DNA of 37,436 nt from Bacteroidales bacterium (GTDB lineage Bacteria > Bacteroidota > Bacteroidia > Bacteroidales > JAFGUD01), in the NCBI GenBank assembly GCA_016938685.1, contig JAFGUD010000381.1:1-37436 (forward strand). The letters are read 5' to 3'. Under the pieces are notes generated by a model. It did not search any database, was not told where the DNA came from, and saw nothing but the letters and a program-made list of their open reading frames with translations. Shown here piece by piece: positions 24,357 to 33,325 of the stretch. Made by a program: the position numbers and the translations under genes. Numbering within the stretch: the stretch's first letter is position 1; every line of letters begins with the position of its first letter.

Positions 24357-25070
24357 CTAATTTTTGCTTTTCAACTCTTGTTCTAACTTAACCACAACCG
24401 GCACAAGCACCTTTTCTTCAAAATTCTGATGATTCTGCAAATCTTTTTCCAAATCAAATAATTCAAACAAAATTTCATTACTTATTTCTACTTCTTTAGG
24501 CAATTGTAAGTACTTGATTATCAGATTTTTTAAATCAAAAAGTTTTTCTTCTACATCTGTATGATTTTCAAGATAATCTTCGATACTAAAATCATCAGAC
24601 TCAAATTTTTCATTCTTATCAATTGCTTTTAAAACTTTGTTTACATAAGGAAAAATCTGTTCGTCTTCGTATTTTATATGTTCTATTAGTTCGTTTTTGT
24701 ATTCTATGTAAAAATTCTTTATCAATTCAATTTTAGTTGAATTATCTCTACAACAATGTTCAATTAACTCATTGATTTTCTTTTCAATACTATCTAATTT
24801 AACATTAATAAAAAAGTCGTGAGATTTTTTCAGGTAGCCTAAAATACTACTAACGGAAAATCGCTGTAAATTTTCCTGGGGGAAATATTCATCGTTCAAA
24901 AAAACATTAACAACTTCAACAAAAAAATCTGTGTCAATATTTTTTTCAGCACAAATCTGCATAATCATTTTATCTCCAAAGCCCAAACGAATACCAAATC
25001 TGTTAATAATTGGCAAAATATGGTAATTTTGGTGTACCAAATCAGCCATTTTCATTTCTTTATTAACCAT
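24357..25070 (-). CDS. RIC/YtfE/ScdA-like hemerythrin-domain diiron protein
   Basis: 237 residues from the ATG at 25070 (a GTG at 25097 would add nine residues). Proposed diiron ligands His84, His131, Glu135, His170, His214 and Glu218 match the number, order and spacing of E. coli YtfE (His84, His129, Glu133, His160, His204, Glu208). The N-terminal segment MADLVHQNYHILPIINRFGI resembles the ScdA_N domain, but its CC pair is missing (GFGDK instead). RIC proteins repair Fe-S clusters after nitric oxide or peroxide damage. Next to a LuxR-type regulator, a stress-response operon is the likely setting. An oxygen- or NO-sensing role is also possible. Confidence 0.85.
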   Translation of the reverse strand: MVNKEMKMADLVHQNYHILPIINRFGIRLGFGDKMIMQICAEKNIDTDFFVEVVNVFLNDEYFPQENLQRFSVSSILGYLKKSHDFFINVKLDSIEKKINELIEHCCRDNSTKIELIKNFYIEYKNELIEHIKYEDEQIFPYVNKVLKAIDKNEKFESDDFSIEDYLENHTDVEEKLFDLKNLIIKYLQLPKEVEISNEILFELFDLEKDLQNHQNFEEKVLVPVVVKLEQELKSKN

Positions 25071-25158
25071 AACAAATAATTTTGACAAATAAAACACCTA
25101 TAATTGGAAATCTAAAATTGTTTTCATTATTTTTACGAAAAATCTAACTCTTATTGCC

Positions 25159-25974
25159 ATGAAAAAAACCCTATCAATTTTACTAGTTGTATTTTTTATT
25201 TTTTCTTCCTGCAAAAATGAGAAATCAAATGAAGACAACAATTCAGACGACACAAATGTAACAGAAAACATTGACAGTCAAAACAATGTTTCAAAACCAA
25301 ACATCGAACCAATTTCCGATGCAAACATTGAAGTCCCTTTTTACATTATCAGCATTTCTGCAACAGAAACAGCCGAAGACGCCGTAAATGAAGTTACAAA
25401 ACTCCGTGAAAATCACAAAGATGTAAATTATCTGTGGATACCTGATTACGAATCATTAAGCGGAAAGAAAATGTTCGTAGTTTTTCTTGGTCCATATTCT
25501 GACATAAGTGACGCCTACAAGGAAATGATAAGTTACAAAAAAGAAAATGCCGAAGCGTATGTTGTTGAAGTTTCACATTACAATGAACGAGTGACTCTTC
25601 TTGGAAAATTTGATTACAGAATAAACGATGTTCAACAAAAACTTATTATTGCTTTTGCCGAAAGTGAAGCACTTGACGAATATTTTGAAGAAGGTGGCGA
25701 AGACTGGATGTGGTTCACTTACGATGTAGACATGTATTTCCAAAACAACTATCCTACAGAAAACATATCATTTTTTTATGGTGAGCCTGAATGGCTAACT
25801 GAAAAAGACATGCTTGATTATGCAAAAGAACTTGGCTATGACGATCCTGATTTTGGCTATTATCTTATTGATGGAAAAAACAGTGAATTTTTATCACACG
25901 ACATGTCAAACTATATAATAGAACAGGCATGCAGTTTCTTTGGGTTGGAAGTTATTTGGCCGGATTATGAATAA
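25159..25974 (+). CDS. Lipoprotein with SPOR-like domain
   Basis: 271 residues. The lipobox IFSSC puts lipidation at Cys19. A low-complexity acidic and Asn-rich linker (20-55) follows. Residues about 58-140 read as a SPOR-like beta-alpha-beta fold: PFYIISISATETAEDAVNEV, then FVVFLGPYSDISDAYKEM, then EAYVVEVS. SPOR domains bind denuded septal peptidoglycan, so a role in division or wall remodelling is plausible. The second half (150-271) is acidic and rich in Trp, Tyr and Phe, and is not recognised. The gene is divergent from the RIC-like gene and ends in a clear terminator. Confidence 0.75.
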   Translation: MKKTLSILLVVFFIFSSCKNEKSNEDNNSDDTNVTENIDSQNNVSKPNIEPISDANIEVPFYIISISATETAEDAVNEVTKLRENHKDVNYLWIPDYESLSGKKMFVVFLGPYSDISDAYKEMISYKKENAEAYVVEVSHYNERVTLLGKFDYRINDVQQKLIIAFAESEALDEYFEEGGEDWMWFTYDVDMYFQNNYPTENISFFYGEPEWLTEKDMLDYAKELGYDDPDFGYYLIDGKNSEFLSHDMSNYIIEQACSFFGLEVIWPDYE

Positions 25975-26007
25975 AAGAATAATTAATGTTAATATTTTCA
26001 GACTTCT

Positions 26008-26036
26008 ACGCTACCAAATTAATAGGTAGCGTTTTA
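26008..26036 (+). terminator. Terminator after the SPOR-like lipoprotein gene
   Basis: Perfect 8-bp stem ACGCTACC/GGTAGCGT (26008-26015 with 26025-26032), 9-base loop, T-rich tail. It is 34 bases past the stop and separates the convergent gene. Confidence 0.8.
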
Positions 26037-26070
26037 GTTTATTATTAGATATATTTCTCATTTTAAAAAG

Positions 26071-26913
26071 CTAACTCCTCGAAGGCCTTTTGTCTTCTTT
26101 GCTACTTTCAGAGGGAATCTGATTTACTTTTAATTCCTGATTGGATTTAGATATCGCAGATGTTAAAGCGCTTTTGATTAAATCTAATTTGTCATGAAAT
26201 TCTATAGGCACACGTGTTTTCATATTGTACCAAAGATATTCTACTGATGTGTAATTTTCTCCACCGTCATGAGGGTTATCCCAGCCTCCGACAATAACTT
26301 TCCCGTCAATTATTTTAAAATAAACGCCGGCAATACCATCTACGTGTTCAAAATTAATTTCCTCTATTTTATCGTAATCAAAAATTAAATATGAGTCCTC
26401 TAGAGTAATATTGTGTTGGGCAGCAGAAAGACAACCAAAAATTTCTTCTCGTAACCTTAATCTGTCTTTTCTTGAAACGCCATAAAGATATGGACCATAA
26501 AAGAAAAAATTATCTATTGATTGCCACGAACTAAGCATTTCTTTTTTATCGTATCTTAAATAACCTTCGGCAAAACCAAATTTACTTTTAAACAGAAACC
26601 TCGCCTCATCAATAAAAATACGTTCATCTTTTATTTTTGAATTGTCAATGGCAGACCAAAAACTCCATTTTTTATTTTGAAATTCCGTCAAATCATCGGG
26701 TTTAGACAATTTAACTACTTCTTTAAATATTTCATTGTCTTTTTCAACCGAAACTAAAGGATATTGACGACCAAATAAACTTTTGAAAAAATACTCGTTT
26801 TTATACTCATTTTTATTGAACTTTGTTGACACAACTATCTTATCTTCAAATAATTCAGCAATATAATCTGTGCCAAATCCGTTGTTATATGTCCAAGTTT
26901 TTATTTTATTCAT
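26071..26913 (-). CDS. Protein of unknown function
   Basis: 280 residues, not recognised. It has no signal peptide or membrane helix, so it is probably cytoplasmic. The composition is rich in aromatic and charged residues (SFWSAIDNSKIKDERIFIDEAR, DNFFFYGPYLYGVSRKDRLRLRE). A central region with IVGGWDNPHDGGENYTSVEYLW (about 207-230) has the most conserved look. The last 25 residues are Ser/Lys-rich and likely disordered. The 159 bases upstream contain no clear promoter. It is isolated between a terminator and the VanX-like gene. Confidence 0.6.
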   Translation of the reverse strand: MNKIKTWTYNNGFGTDYIAELFEDKIVVSTKFNKNEYKNEYFFKSLFGRQYPLVSVEKDNEIFKEVVKLSKPDDLTEFQNKKWSFWSAIDNSKIKDERIFIDEARFLFKSKFGFAEGYLRYDKKEMLSSWQSIDNFFFYGPYLYGVSRKDRLRLREEIFGCLSAAQHNITLEDSYLIFDYDKIEEINFEHVDGIAGVYFKIIDGKVIVGGWDNPHDGGENYTSVEYLWYNMKTRVPIEFHDKLDLIKSALTSAISKSNQELKVNQIPSESSKEDKRPSRS

Positions 26914-27072
26914 TTTTTTGTAATCATTAGTTCATTAATTTTTTAACCACAGATTATTGATTATCGGTCATTTATTTTATTAAAAAACTAAACTACCACT
27001 CTGATTATAATATGGTTATGTTATTCTTAACGAACGATTGTCAATAATAATCATCAAATTTTCAAATCAATA

Positions 27073-28458
27073 TTATTCACAAGGAAAAGGAACATCGCTA
27101 ATCTCATATTTCAAACAAGAGTAATGCGACATGTGCCACCACTCTGTTTTAATCATCATAAATCCATTTTTTTTCATAACGCTCCACAAGAGTTGTCTAT
27201 TGTGTAAAATTGTGTCGGGCAAATCCATATTTGTAGAAAAAGCCTTGTAACCAAAATAGTCAAATTCCGTGCCCATATCCAGTTCGTTCCCAAGACTGTC
27301 AATAAGTGTTAAATCGACGGCTGCACCACGATTGTGAATTGAACCTTTTTCGGGATTAGCCACAAAATTAATATTCGGCATTACTTCCCAAAGTTTATAC
27401 TGCGCTCTAAGTGGTCTGTAACAATCAAAAACTTTGATACTATAGCCCATTTTTTGAAACTCTTTTTGAGCAGAAATTAAATCTTTTGCTGCTCCATACC
27501 GAAATAAACAAAAAGGACAGTCGTAAATCACTTTTCCCGTGAAATTATTATCTGTTGCATATCGAATATCCTGAACAATGGTTGAGTCGTAAGTGCTTAT
27601 GTCAACAAGATAATCGTCTTCAAAATCGAACATAAAATCGGTTAAATTTACAATTCTCACTTTATTTTTGTCAATTTTTAACTGAGTTGTAATTTCCTTT
27701 GTTTCGTAATTTTCATCAGAAAAAACAAACTTTTTAAGCGTTAACTCAAGAGTATTCCAGCTTTTTTTCTTCCATGTTCCGTAATATATTGTGTCGTTTG
27801 AAGAGCCTATTATTTCGCCATTAGATTTTACAACAATACTTTTTAAAGCATTGGAATAATCTATTATTTTTTTGTTTAAATATTTAGTATCAAAATTTTC
27901 AATTTTATCTAATTTTCTTGCAAAAACAATTGGAATTTGGGTACTGTCATTTTTCCAAAAAGTGATATTTTTAATTTTTATTGAATTATTAAGATTTTCA
28001 AAAGCAATTTGGTACTTATTGGTATCTTCGTATGCGTTAGTTAAATGAAATTTTTCTGTTTCCTGAATTTTGACAACTACAAAACTCACTTTTTGATTAA
28101 CAATAATATTTTCAGGCTTAAAATCACCTAAAACACCATTGTTTGTGTAAACTCGAACACCCTTTACTTCATCAAAATCAGCAGTAAAAATCTGTTCCAC
28201 ATCTATTTTTTGAACAAAGACAGGAGAATAAAAAGCAAATATTAAAACATCATCTTTGCCAATATTTGACGACTCCCAAATATTGGAGTCAAACAAATAA
28301 TAAGGATTATCAGAAGACGAAGTTATTATTTTACAAAAAGTTAATTCCTGATTTTTAGAAACATCTGCAACTTTTGTCACGTTATTACAAGAAACAACAA
28401 AAACAAACAAACTAAATACAACAAAAAGTTGTCTAGAAAAAGTAAATTCTATTTTCAC
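27073..28458 (-). CDS. VanX-like D-Ala-D-Ala dipeptidase lipoprotein with N-terminal beta domain
   Basis: 461 residues from the GTG at 28458. A longer frame begins with a TTG at 28485, but that codon lies inside the -7 promoter element, so it cannot be the start. The signal peptide ends in a VVSC lipobox. Residues about 30-165 look like a discoidin-like beta domain (SSDNPYYLFDSNIWESS pattern). The C-terminal 200 residues are an M15D peptidase: SIHNRGAAVDL gives zinc ligands His375 and Asp382, and TEWWH gives catalytic Glu439 and His442, as in VanX (H116, D123, E181, H184). This enzyme cuts D-Ala-D-Ala, here probably in the periplasm for wall recycling; resistance is not implied without VanA or VanH. 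Confidence 0.88.
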   Translation of the reverse strand: MKIEFTFSRQLFVVFSLFVFVVSCNNVTKVADVSKNQELTFCKIITSSSDNPYYLFDSNIWESSNIGKDDVLIFAFYSPVFVQKIDVEQIFTADFDEVKGVRVYTNNGVLGDFKPENIIVNQKVSFVVVKIQETEKFHLTNAYEDTNKYQIAFENLNNSIKIKNITFWKNDSTQIPIVFARKLDKIENFDTKYLNKKIIDYSNALKSIVVKSNGEIIGSSNDTIYYGTWKKKSWNTLELTLKKFVFSDENYETKEITTQLKIDKNKVRIVNLTDFMFDFEDDYLVDISTYDSTIVQDIRYATDNNFTGKVIYDCPFCLFRYGAAKDLISAQKEFQKMGYSIKVFDCYRPLRAQYKLWEVMPNINFVANPEKGSIHNRGAAVDLTLIDSLGNELDMGTEFDYFGYKAFSTNMDLPDTILHNRQLLWSVMKKNGFMMIKTEWWHMSHYSCLKYEISDVPFPCE

Positions 28459-28482
28459 AAAATTAATGATTATATTTACTTT

Positions 28483-28513
28483 CAAAAGTAATTATCTTTA
28501 GGAATAAAACAAG
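28483..28513 (-). promoter_or_regulatory. Bacteroidota-type promoter for the VanX-like gene
   Basis: Minus strand CTTG (28510-28513), 19-base spacer, TACTTTTG (28483-28490), a perfect -7. Transcription should begin near 28476, which fixes the GTG at 28458 as start of translation. Confidence 0.6.
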
Positions 28514-28584
28514 TTAGGGCAGAATATTTGTTTTGTTAAAAATTTATTATCCTGATTTCGCAAATAATAGAAAACAACATAAAA

Positions 28585-31500
28585 ATGAAACGTACATTTA
28601 TTTTAATCTTTGCTATTTTCCTGTTTTTTACGGCAAATAGCCAACATCAAATATTAAATTGGTATTCAGGCCAAAAAAACCATCTTTCTTTTGTTGAACC
28701 AGCCAACTTTGAACAAAATTTTCCCGCAACATTATTAAATAGTTTTTCTATTAACTCTAACTCTGCAATGGGTTCTGATTCTGTTGGAAATATAATGGTT
28801 TATTATGCAGACAATGTTACACATTTACCAACCACATCTCCTTTGCCTACAACAATTGATGGAGTAGCAGGAGCAACACCATCTCCAAATCAACCGTCAT
28901 ATATTTTTTCAGAAGATTTAGGAACAGATTTTATTTTTAACGAACTTACATTGAGTTCTCTCTCTCCAAGTGGTTATAATTTATATCTTACAATAGATAC
29001 AATATTTAACTTTATTTCTTTTTCATTGGGCCAAGAAAACTTTGAACTGGGAAGTAACCTAAGTTCAAAAATGGCTTGTTTTAAAGATGACCCATCAATC
29101 AAAGTTGTCGTTCATGAACTAAACACAAACAAATTCAGAATTTACAACAATTTACCGTTTACATCTTATATTACCGAAAGTTTTGGACCAAATTATGGCT
29201 CAACTGTGGGAGGAGCTTATGATGATGGTTTCATGAAGTTTTCTAGTGATGGTTATAAACTTGCTGTTTCTTCTCCGGGGCAAAAAGAATTATACGTTTA
29301 CGAATATAATCAGTTGACTGATGATATTTACAGTGAAAAAACGGTGTCAACCGACATGCCTTTTAATGCTATAGAATTTACTTTTGATAATACCATATTA
29401 TATGCTGCTACAGATTATGAAATATATCAAATTCTTTTAGATCAGACAATCCCTAAAAAAATACTAATTGGAAATTCTTCTGCTCCAATTTTAAACATGC
29501 AAATGGCTCCTGATGGGAAAATTTACGTTGTACGAGCCGGAGAATCGTCTTATGGTGTTATTCATAATCCTGAAACAAGAGGGAAAGACTGTTATTACTT
29601 TGACAACGGTTTACCTTTACAATCGTCAAGCAATGGAACTTTACCTTCTATTCCGGCAAATTATTTGCAAAATATTCCATACTCAAATTGGTACTCATCG
29701 GGACAAAGTTCAGACACAATTTACGTTGGTGACGAAGTTTGGTTTAACTTAGTTATTCCACCTATGTTTAATACGATAAATATAACATGGAAAATGGGAG
29801 ACGGAACAATCAATTCCGGAAATACTCCTTCTGACAGTCACATATACACAGCTCCGGGAGAATACGACTTAAATGTTGATATAAATTTTCAACCAAATAC
29901 TACTTCTCCCTGGGATATTTTAAGAGTAAAGAGAAAAATTGTTGTACACCCAAAAGATCTGCCGATTATAATGCCTGCCGACTCTGCATTTATTTGTTCA
30001 GGAAGCAATTCTGTTCAACTATGGGCTGATTATGACATGAATAATATTTTTGTTTGGCAATCAGAAGACTGGACCACTTATGATTCCGCTGAATTTCAAC
30101 AAGACATATGGGTTGATAAACCCGGGCGATATTTCCTTAGAATATACGAATATGGTTCTCCTCACGGACTATTAGCAAGTGATACTGTAACGGTTTTTGT
30201 TGCTGATATTGATTTTTTAATAAACGGAACAACTGATACTATCTTTAATAAAAATGAAATTTTAAATTTTACAACAGAAATTTTTCAGCAACCAGATGCA
30301 TTTATAAATACCGCTCTCACAGAATATTCTTGGGACTTTGGAGACACTTATACAAGTTCCGGTATTGCTCTAACCTCAACAAGTCATTTTTATACAAATT
30401 CGGGAATATATTCCGCAATTCTTGAATTTTCAACTCCACAATGTTTTTATTATAAAAACAAAAATATAATAATAAAAAGTGACTCAATTATAGATCCTCA
30501 AAACACTCAAATTTGCGACACCACTGAATTTGCCACCTTAGATATTGACCCAATGTTCATGGGATATAATTTTGACTGGGAAAACTCAACAACTGGCGGA
30601 ACATACTCTACAACCGATTTACAATATCTAACAAATAAACCTGGTAAATATTATCTAAAAATAACAGATGGAAGTAGTAATATCATTGCCCAAGACACTG
30701 CATTTGTTTACATGTTTGATGTAAATTATAAAATAAACGGCAGTGATATTGATACTGTCTTTATGGTTGACGAATATCTGTTAATTGATGCAATAATTAC
30801 ACAAATTCCACAGGATTTTATAGTTTTTGCATCAACTTCTTTTGCTTGGGATATTGATGATGCATTCCAAAGCGGGTACAACTTAAATTCAATTGATACA
30901 ACTTTTACTACTCCTGGAACTAGACCCTGTGAACTTCAGGTCTTTTATAATACTTGTTCTAAAACAAAGAAAAAATACCTGACAATTTTACCAATCGGAA
31001 ATATTATTTCTCCGCACGACACTGTATGTTGCTCTTCTGACAATATTATATTAACAGCAAATTACGATCTTTCCAAATATTTTATCTGGTACGATGAAAG
31101 TTATACTATATTGCTTGAAGGAATTGGGAAAAGCGGTTACACAACCACTTCTGCAGGTAAATTTTATCTTGAAATACTTGAAGCCGCAGGAGGCAATCAA
31201 ATTGCTCTTGATTCTGCAAATGTTTTTTCTTTCTTTCCTTCGATTGAAATTAACAGCCCGCTTATTGCAAATCAAATAATAGATTTCGAAGGTGTTTTAA
31301 ACGAAATCCCTGATCCTTTTAATTCCTACACAGATATTAGCTATTCCTGGGATTTTGGTGATGGAACTTCTCCTCAATCTATTACAAATTATAATTTTAT
31401 GCAACATACATATCAATATACCGGTTCATATACTGTTACATTAAACCTTTTTATTGATGGTTGCTCATTTTCAGGAAGCACAGATATTTTCATCAACAAC

Positions 31501-33138
31501 GGAACAGAACCTCAAATTATACCTCATGACACCCTTTTCTGCAAAATTGGTGATTATGTTGATTTGCACATTGACATTTCCACAACCGACTATTATATAA
31601 AATGGTACATAGAAGTTTTCGAAAGTGGAACATCAAATTTACAACTTGTTGATCAAAACACAAACAACATTTTTGTGACTATCCCCGGCAAATATGTTGT
31701 GGAATGTAATCCATTAATTGGAAATTTAGATTTTATTTCCGACACAGCTTTTGTCGATTATAATCTTTGCGAAAATTTTACTGCTAACGTGACAATAAAC
31801 GATGAATTTGACATTACAAAAATTTGTAATAATGAAGAAACGCTTAATTTCAAGGCTATAATTAACGAAAATCAAAGTTCTTGCGACATTAGTAATTATA
31901 ACGACATGTTTTTTTTCTGGGACATGGGAAATGGCGACACTTTTGAGGGAGAAGGTTTGATGAACATAGATTATTCTTATCCATACGGCGGAAATTATTT
32001 AATAACCTTACTTGTTTTTGACACAAAAAGCTGTCAGCATACTGTAAAAAAACGACTAGAAGTTAATGGACAAACTCCGGACACAATAAGAATCAATTTA
32101 CTCGAAAACTTTGTTGGTGACATAGAAGTAAATTTTAAACAATATCCACAAATATTTGCTAATTTTTTAGGTAACAGCAGATTTATAAAGAATTTGAATG
32201 AAATTATTTACCCGTACAATGAATATCAAACAACCATAAATGTGCCTAATTCATACATAAAAACACTTGAAGATTCTAGCAGCTTTTTTCTTTACACCGA
32301 ATTTTCATATTTAGGAAACTATTCAATAAAAGTAATAACTCCATCTGGGAAAATAATAAGAGTAGCTGAAATCAACAACGACACTTTAGATTTCTTATCT
32401 GGTCACCCTGCAATTGATTACTACTCAATGGATCAATCCAAACCATACACATACTATTTTTCAGGAAATGGAGTAGATATTACACAACCAGAAACAGGCG
32501 AAATTTCCGAATGGTATTTTTCTCCCGAAAAATATTTACTTCATGGAAATTTTCATCGATCTAATCCAAATATCTATAAAATTAAAGATGCTAATCTTCT
32601 TACAGACGAAACACTTAGCGGAGATTGGCAGTTTATTTTCAACGGCGAAGGAAGATACGGTTATGTAAATAATGTTGGTATTATGTTTCCAAATAATTAT
32701 TTTTACATGCCTATGTTGCCGGATTCTTTATCTTGTGTTGATCAGTTTGGAAACAATTACTCTACTACTGACAGCCTTTTAATAATAAACAACATGGAAG
32801 AAGAGCAATATATTTTGAATTGTGATTTTTACTATTCTAAAACAGACTGTTTGCAGGAAAAAACTATTATTGTAAATGTTCCACAAATACCAAACACATT
32901 CAGTCCAAACGGAGACGGAATAAACGACACATGGCGACCTGTTGAAGAAGGCATTGAAGCACAAATTATTATTATCGACAGAAACGGACGGATAGTAGCC
33001 GATTTTACAAGTACCGATAATCCTTATGGCTGGGACGGAAAACTTAATGACAAACCTCTTCCATCTGACTCTTATTGGTATATAATCAGTTATTTAGAGG
33101 GATATATTGTAAAAGGTGTAATTACCATAATTAGATAA
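28585..33138 (+). CDS. Giant T9SS type B surface protein: propeller-like region, PKD/Ig-like array, P-domain-like module, CHU_C domain
   Basis: 1517 residues. Signal peptide about 1-19 (TANSQ). Residues 25-375 are a beta-propeller-like region with recurring DGYKLAVSSPG / APDGKIYVVRAG strands. Then PKD domains (YSWDFGD, WKMGDG, SWDFGDGTSP, FWDMGNGD) alternate with Ig-like modules opening with a Pro-x-D-x(4-8)-C pattern near 457, 632, 804 and 973, a period of about 172 residues. A P-domain-like jelly roll (about 1165-1390) has SGDWQFIFNGEGRYGYVNNVG. The end (1434-1517) is the CHU_C sorting domain: TFSPNGDGINDTWRP, NPYGWDGK, SYWYII, VKGVITIIR. SprB-like adhesins share this signal. It is probably exported through T9SS and held on the surface, acting in adhesion, gliding or binding of polymers. 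The gene is followed by its paralogue and a PorP/SprF homologue. Confidence 0.9.
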   Translation: MKRTFILIFAIFLFFTANSQHQILNWYSGQKNHLSFVEPANFEQNFPATLLNSFSINSNSAMGSDSVGNIMVYYADNVTHLPTTSPLPTTIDGVAGATPSPNQPSYIFSEDLGTDFIFNELTLSSLSPSGYNLYLTIDTIFNFISFSLGQENFELGSNLSSKMACFKDDPSIKVVVHELNTNKFRIYNNLPFTSYITESFGPNYGSTVGGAYDDGFMKFSSDGYKLAVSSPGQKELYVYEYNQLTDDIYSEKTVSTDMPFNAIEFTFDNTILYAATDYEIYQILLDQTIPKKILIGNSSAPILNMQMAPDGKIYVVRAGESSYGVIHNPETRGKDCYYFDNGLPLQSSSNGTLPSIPANYLQNIPYSNWYSSGQSSDTIYVGDEVWFNLVIPPMFNTINITWKMGDGTINSGNTPSDSHIYTAPGEYDLNVDINFQPNTTSPWDILRVKRKIVVHPKDLPIIMPADSAFICSGSNSVQLWADYDMNNIFVWQSEDWTTYDSAEFQQDIWVDKPGRYFLRIYEYGSPHGLLASDTVTVFVADIDFLINGTTDTIFNKNEILNFTTEIFQQPDAFINTALTEYSWDFGDTYTSSGIALTSTSHFYTNSGIYSAILEFSTPQCFYYKNKNIIIKSDSIIDPQNTQICDTTEFATLDIDPMFMGYNFDWENSTTGGTYSTTDLQYLTNKPGKYYLKITDGSSNIIAQDTAFVYMFDVNYKINGSDIDTVFMVDEYLLIDAIITQIPQDFIVFASTSFAWDIDDAFQSGYNLNSIDTTFTTPGTRPCELQVFYNTCSKTKKKYLTILPIGNIISPHDTVCCSSDNIILTANYDLSKYFIWYDESYTILLEGIGKSGYTTTSAGKFYLEILEAAGGNQIALDSANVFSFFPSIEINSPLIANQIIDFEGVLNEIPDPFNSYTDISYSWDFGDGTSPQSITNYNFMQHTYQYTGSYTVTLNLFIDGCSFSGSTDIFINNGTEPQIIPHDTLFCKIGDYVDLHIDISTTDYYIKWYIEVFESGTSNLQLVDQNTNNIFVTIPGKYVVECNPLIGNLDFISDTAFVDYNLCENFTANVTINDEFDITKICNNEETLNFKAIINENQSSCDISNYNDMFFFWDMGNGDTFEGEGLMNIDYSYPYGGNYLITLLVFDTKSCQHTVKKRLEVNGQTPDTIRINLLENFVGDIEVNFKQYPQIFANFLGNSRFIKNLNEIIYPYNEYQTTINVPNSYIKTLEDSSSFFLYTEFSYLGNYSIKVITPSGKIIRVAEINNDTLDFLSGHPAIDYYSMDQSKPYTYYFSGNGVDITQPETGEISEWYFSPEKYLLHGNFHRSNPNIYKIKDANLLTDETLSGDWQFIFNGEGRYGYVNNVGIMFPNNYFYMPMLPDSLSCVDQFGNNYSTTDSLLIINNMEEEQYILNCDFYYSKTDCLQEKTIIVNVPQIPNTFSPNGDGINDTWRPVEEGIEAQIIIIDRNGRIVADFTSTDNPYGWDGKLNDKPLPSDSYWYIISYLEGYIVKGVITIIR

Positions 33139-33325
33139 TTTTTTATTATAAAATAATCATAACCTAAAAACATGACAACTTTAACTTAATAAAAAACAAA
33201 CAGATGAAACGAACATGTAAAAATAATTATTTACACACAAGGAAATGATTATTTTTTCGTTTTGGTATTGCTTTGCAATATTATCTGACAATAATGTAAA
33301 AATAAAAAATAAACAGATGAAACAG

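Noticed and set aside
27073-28458. Vancomycin resistance determinant
   Set aside because: VanX-like enzymes are common in wall recycling; no VanA/VanH-type ligase or dehydrogenase and no VanRS regulators are present.
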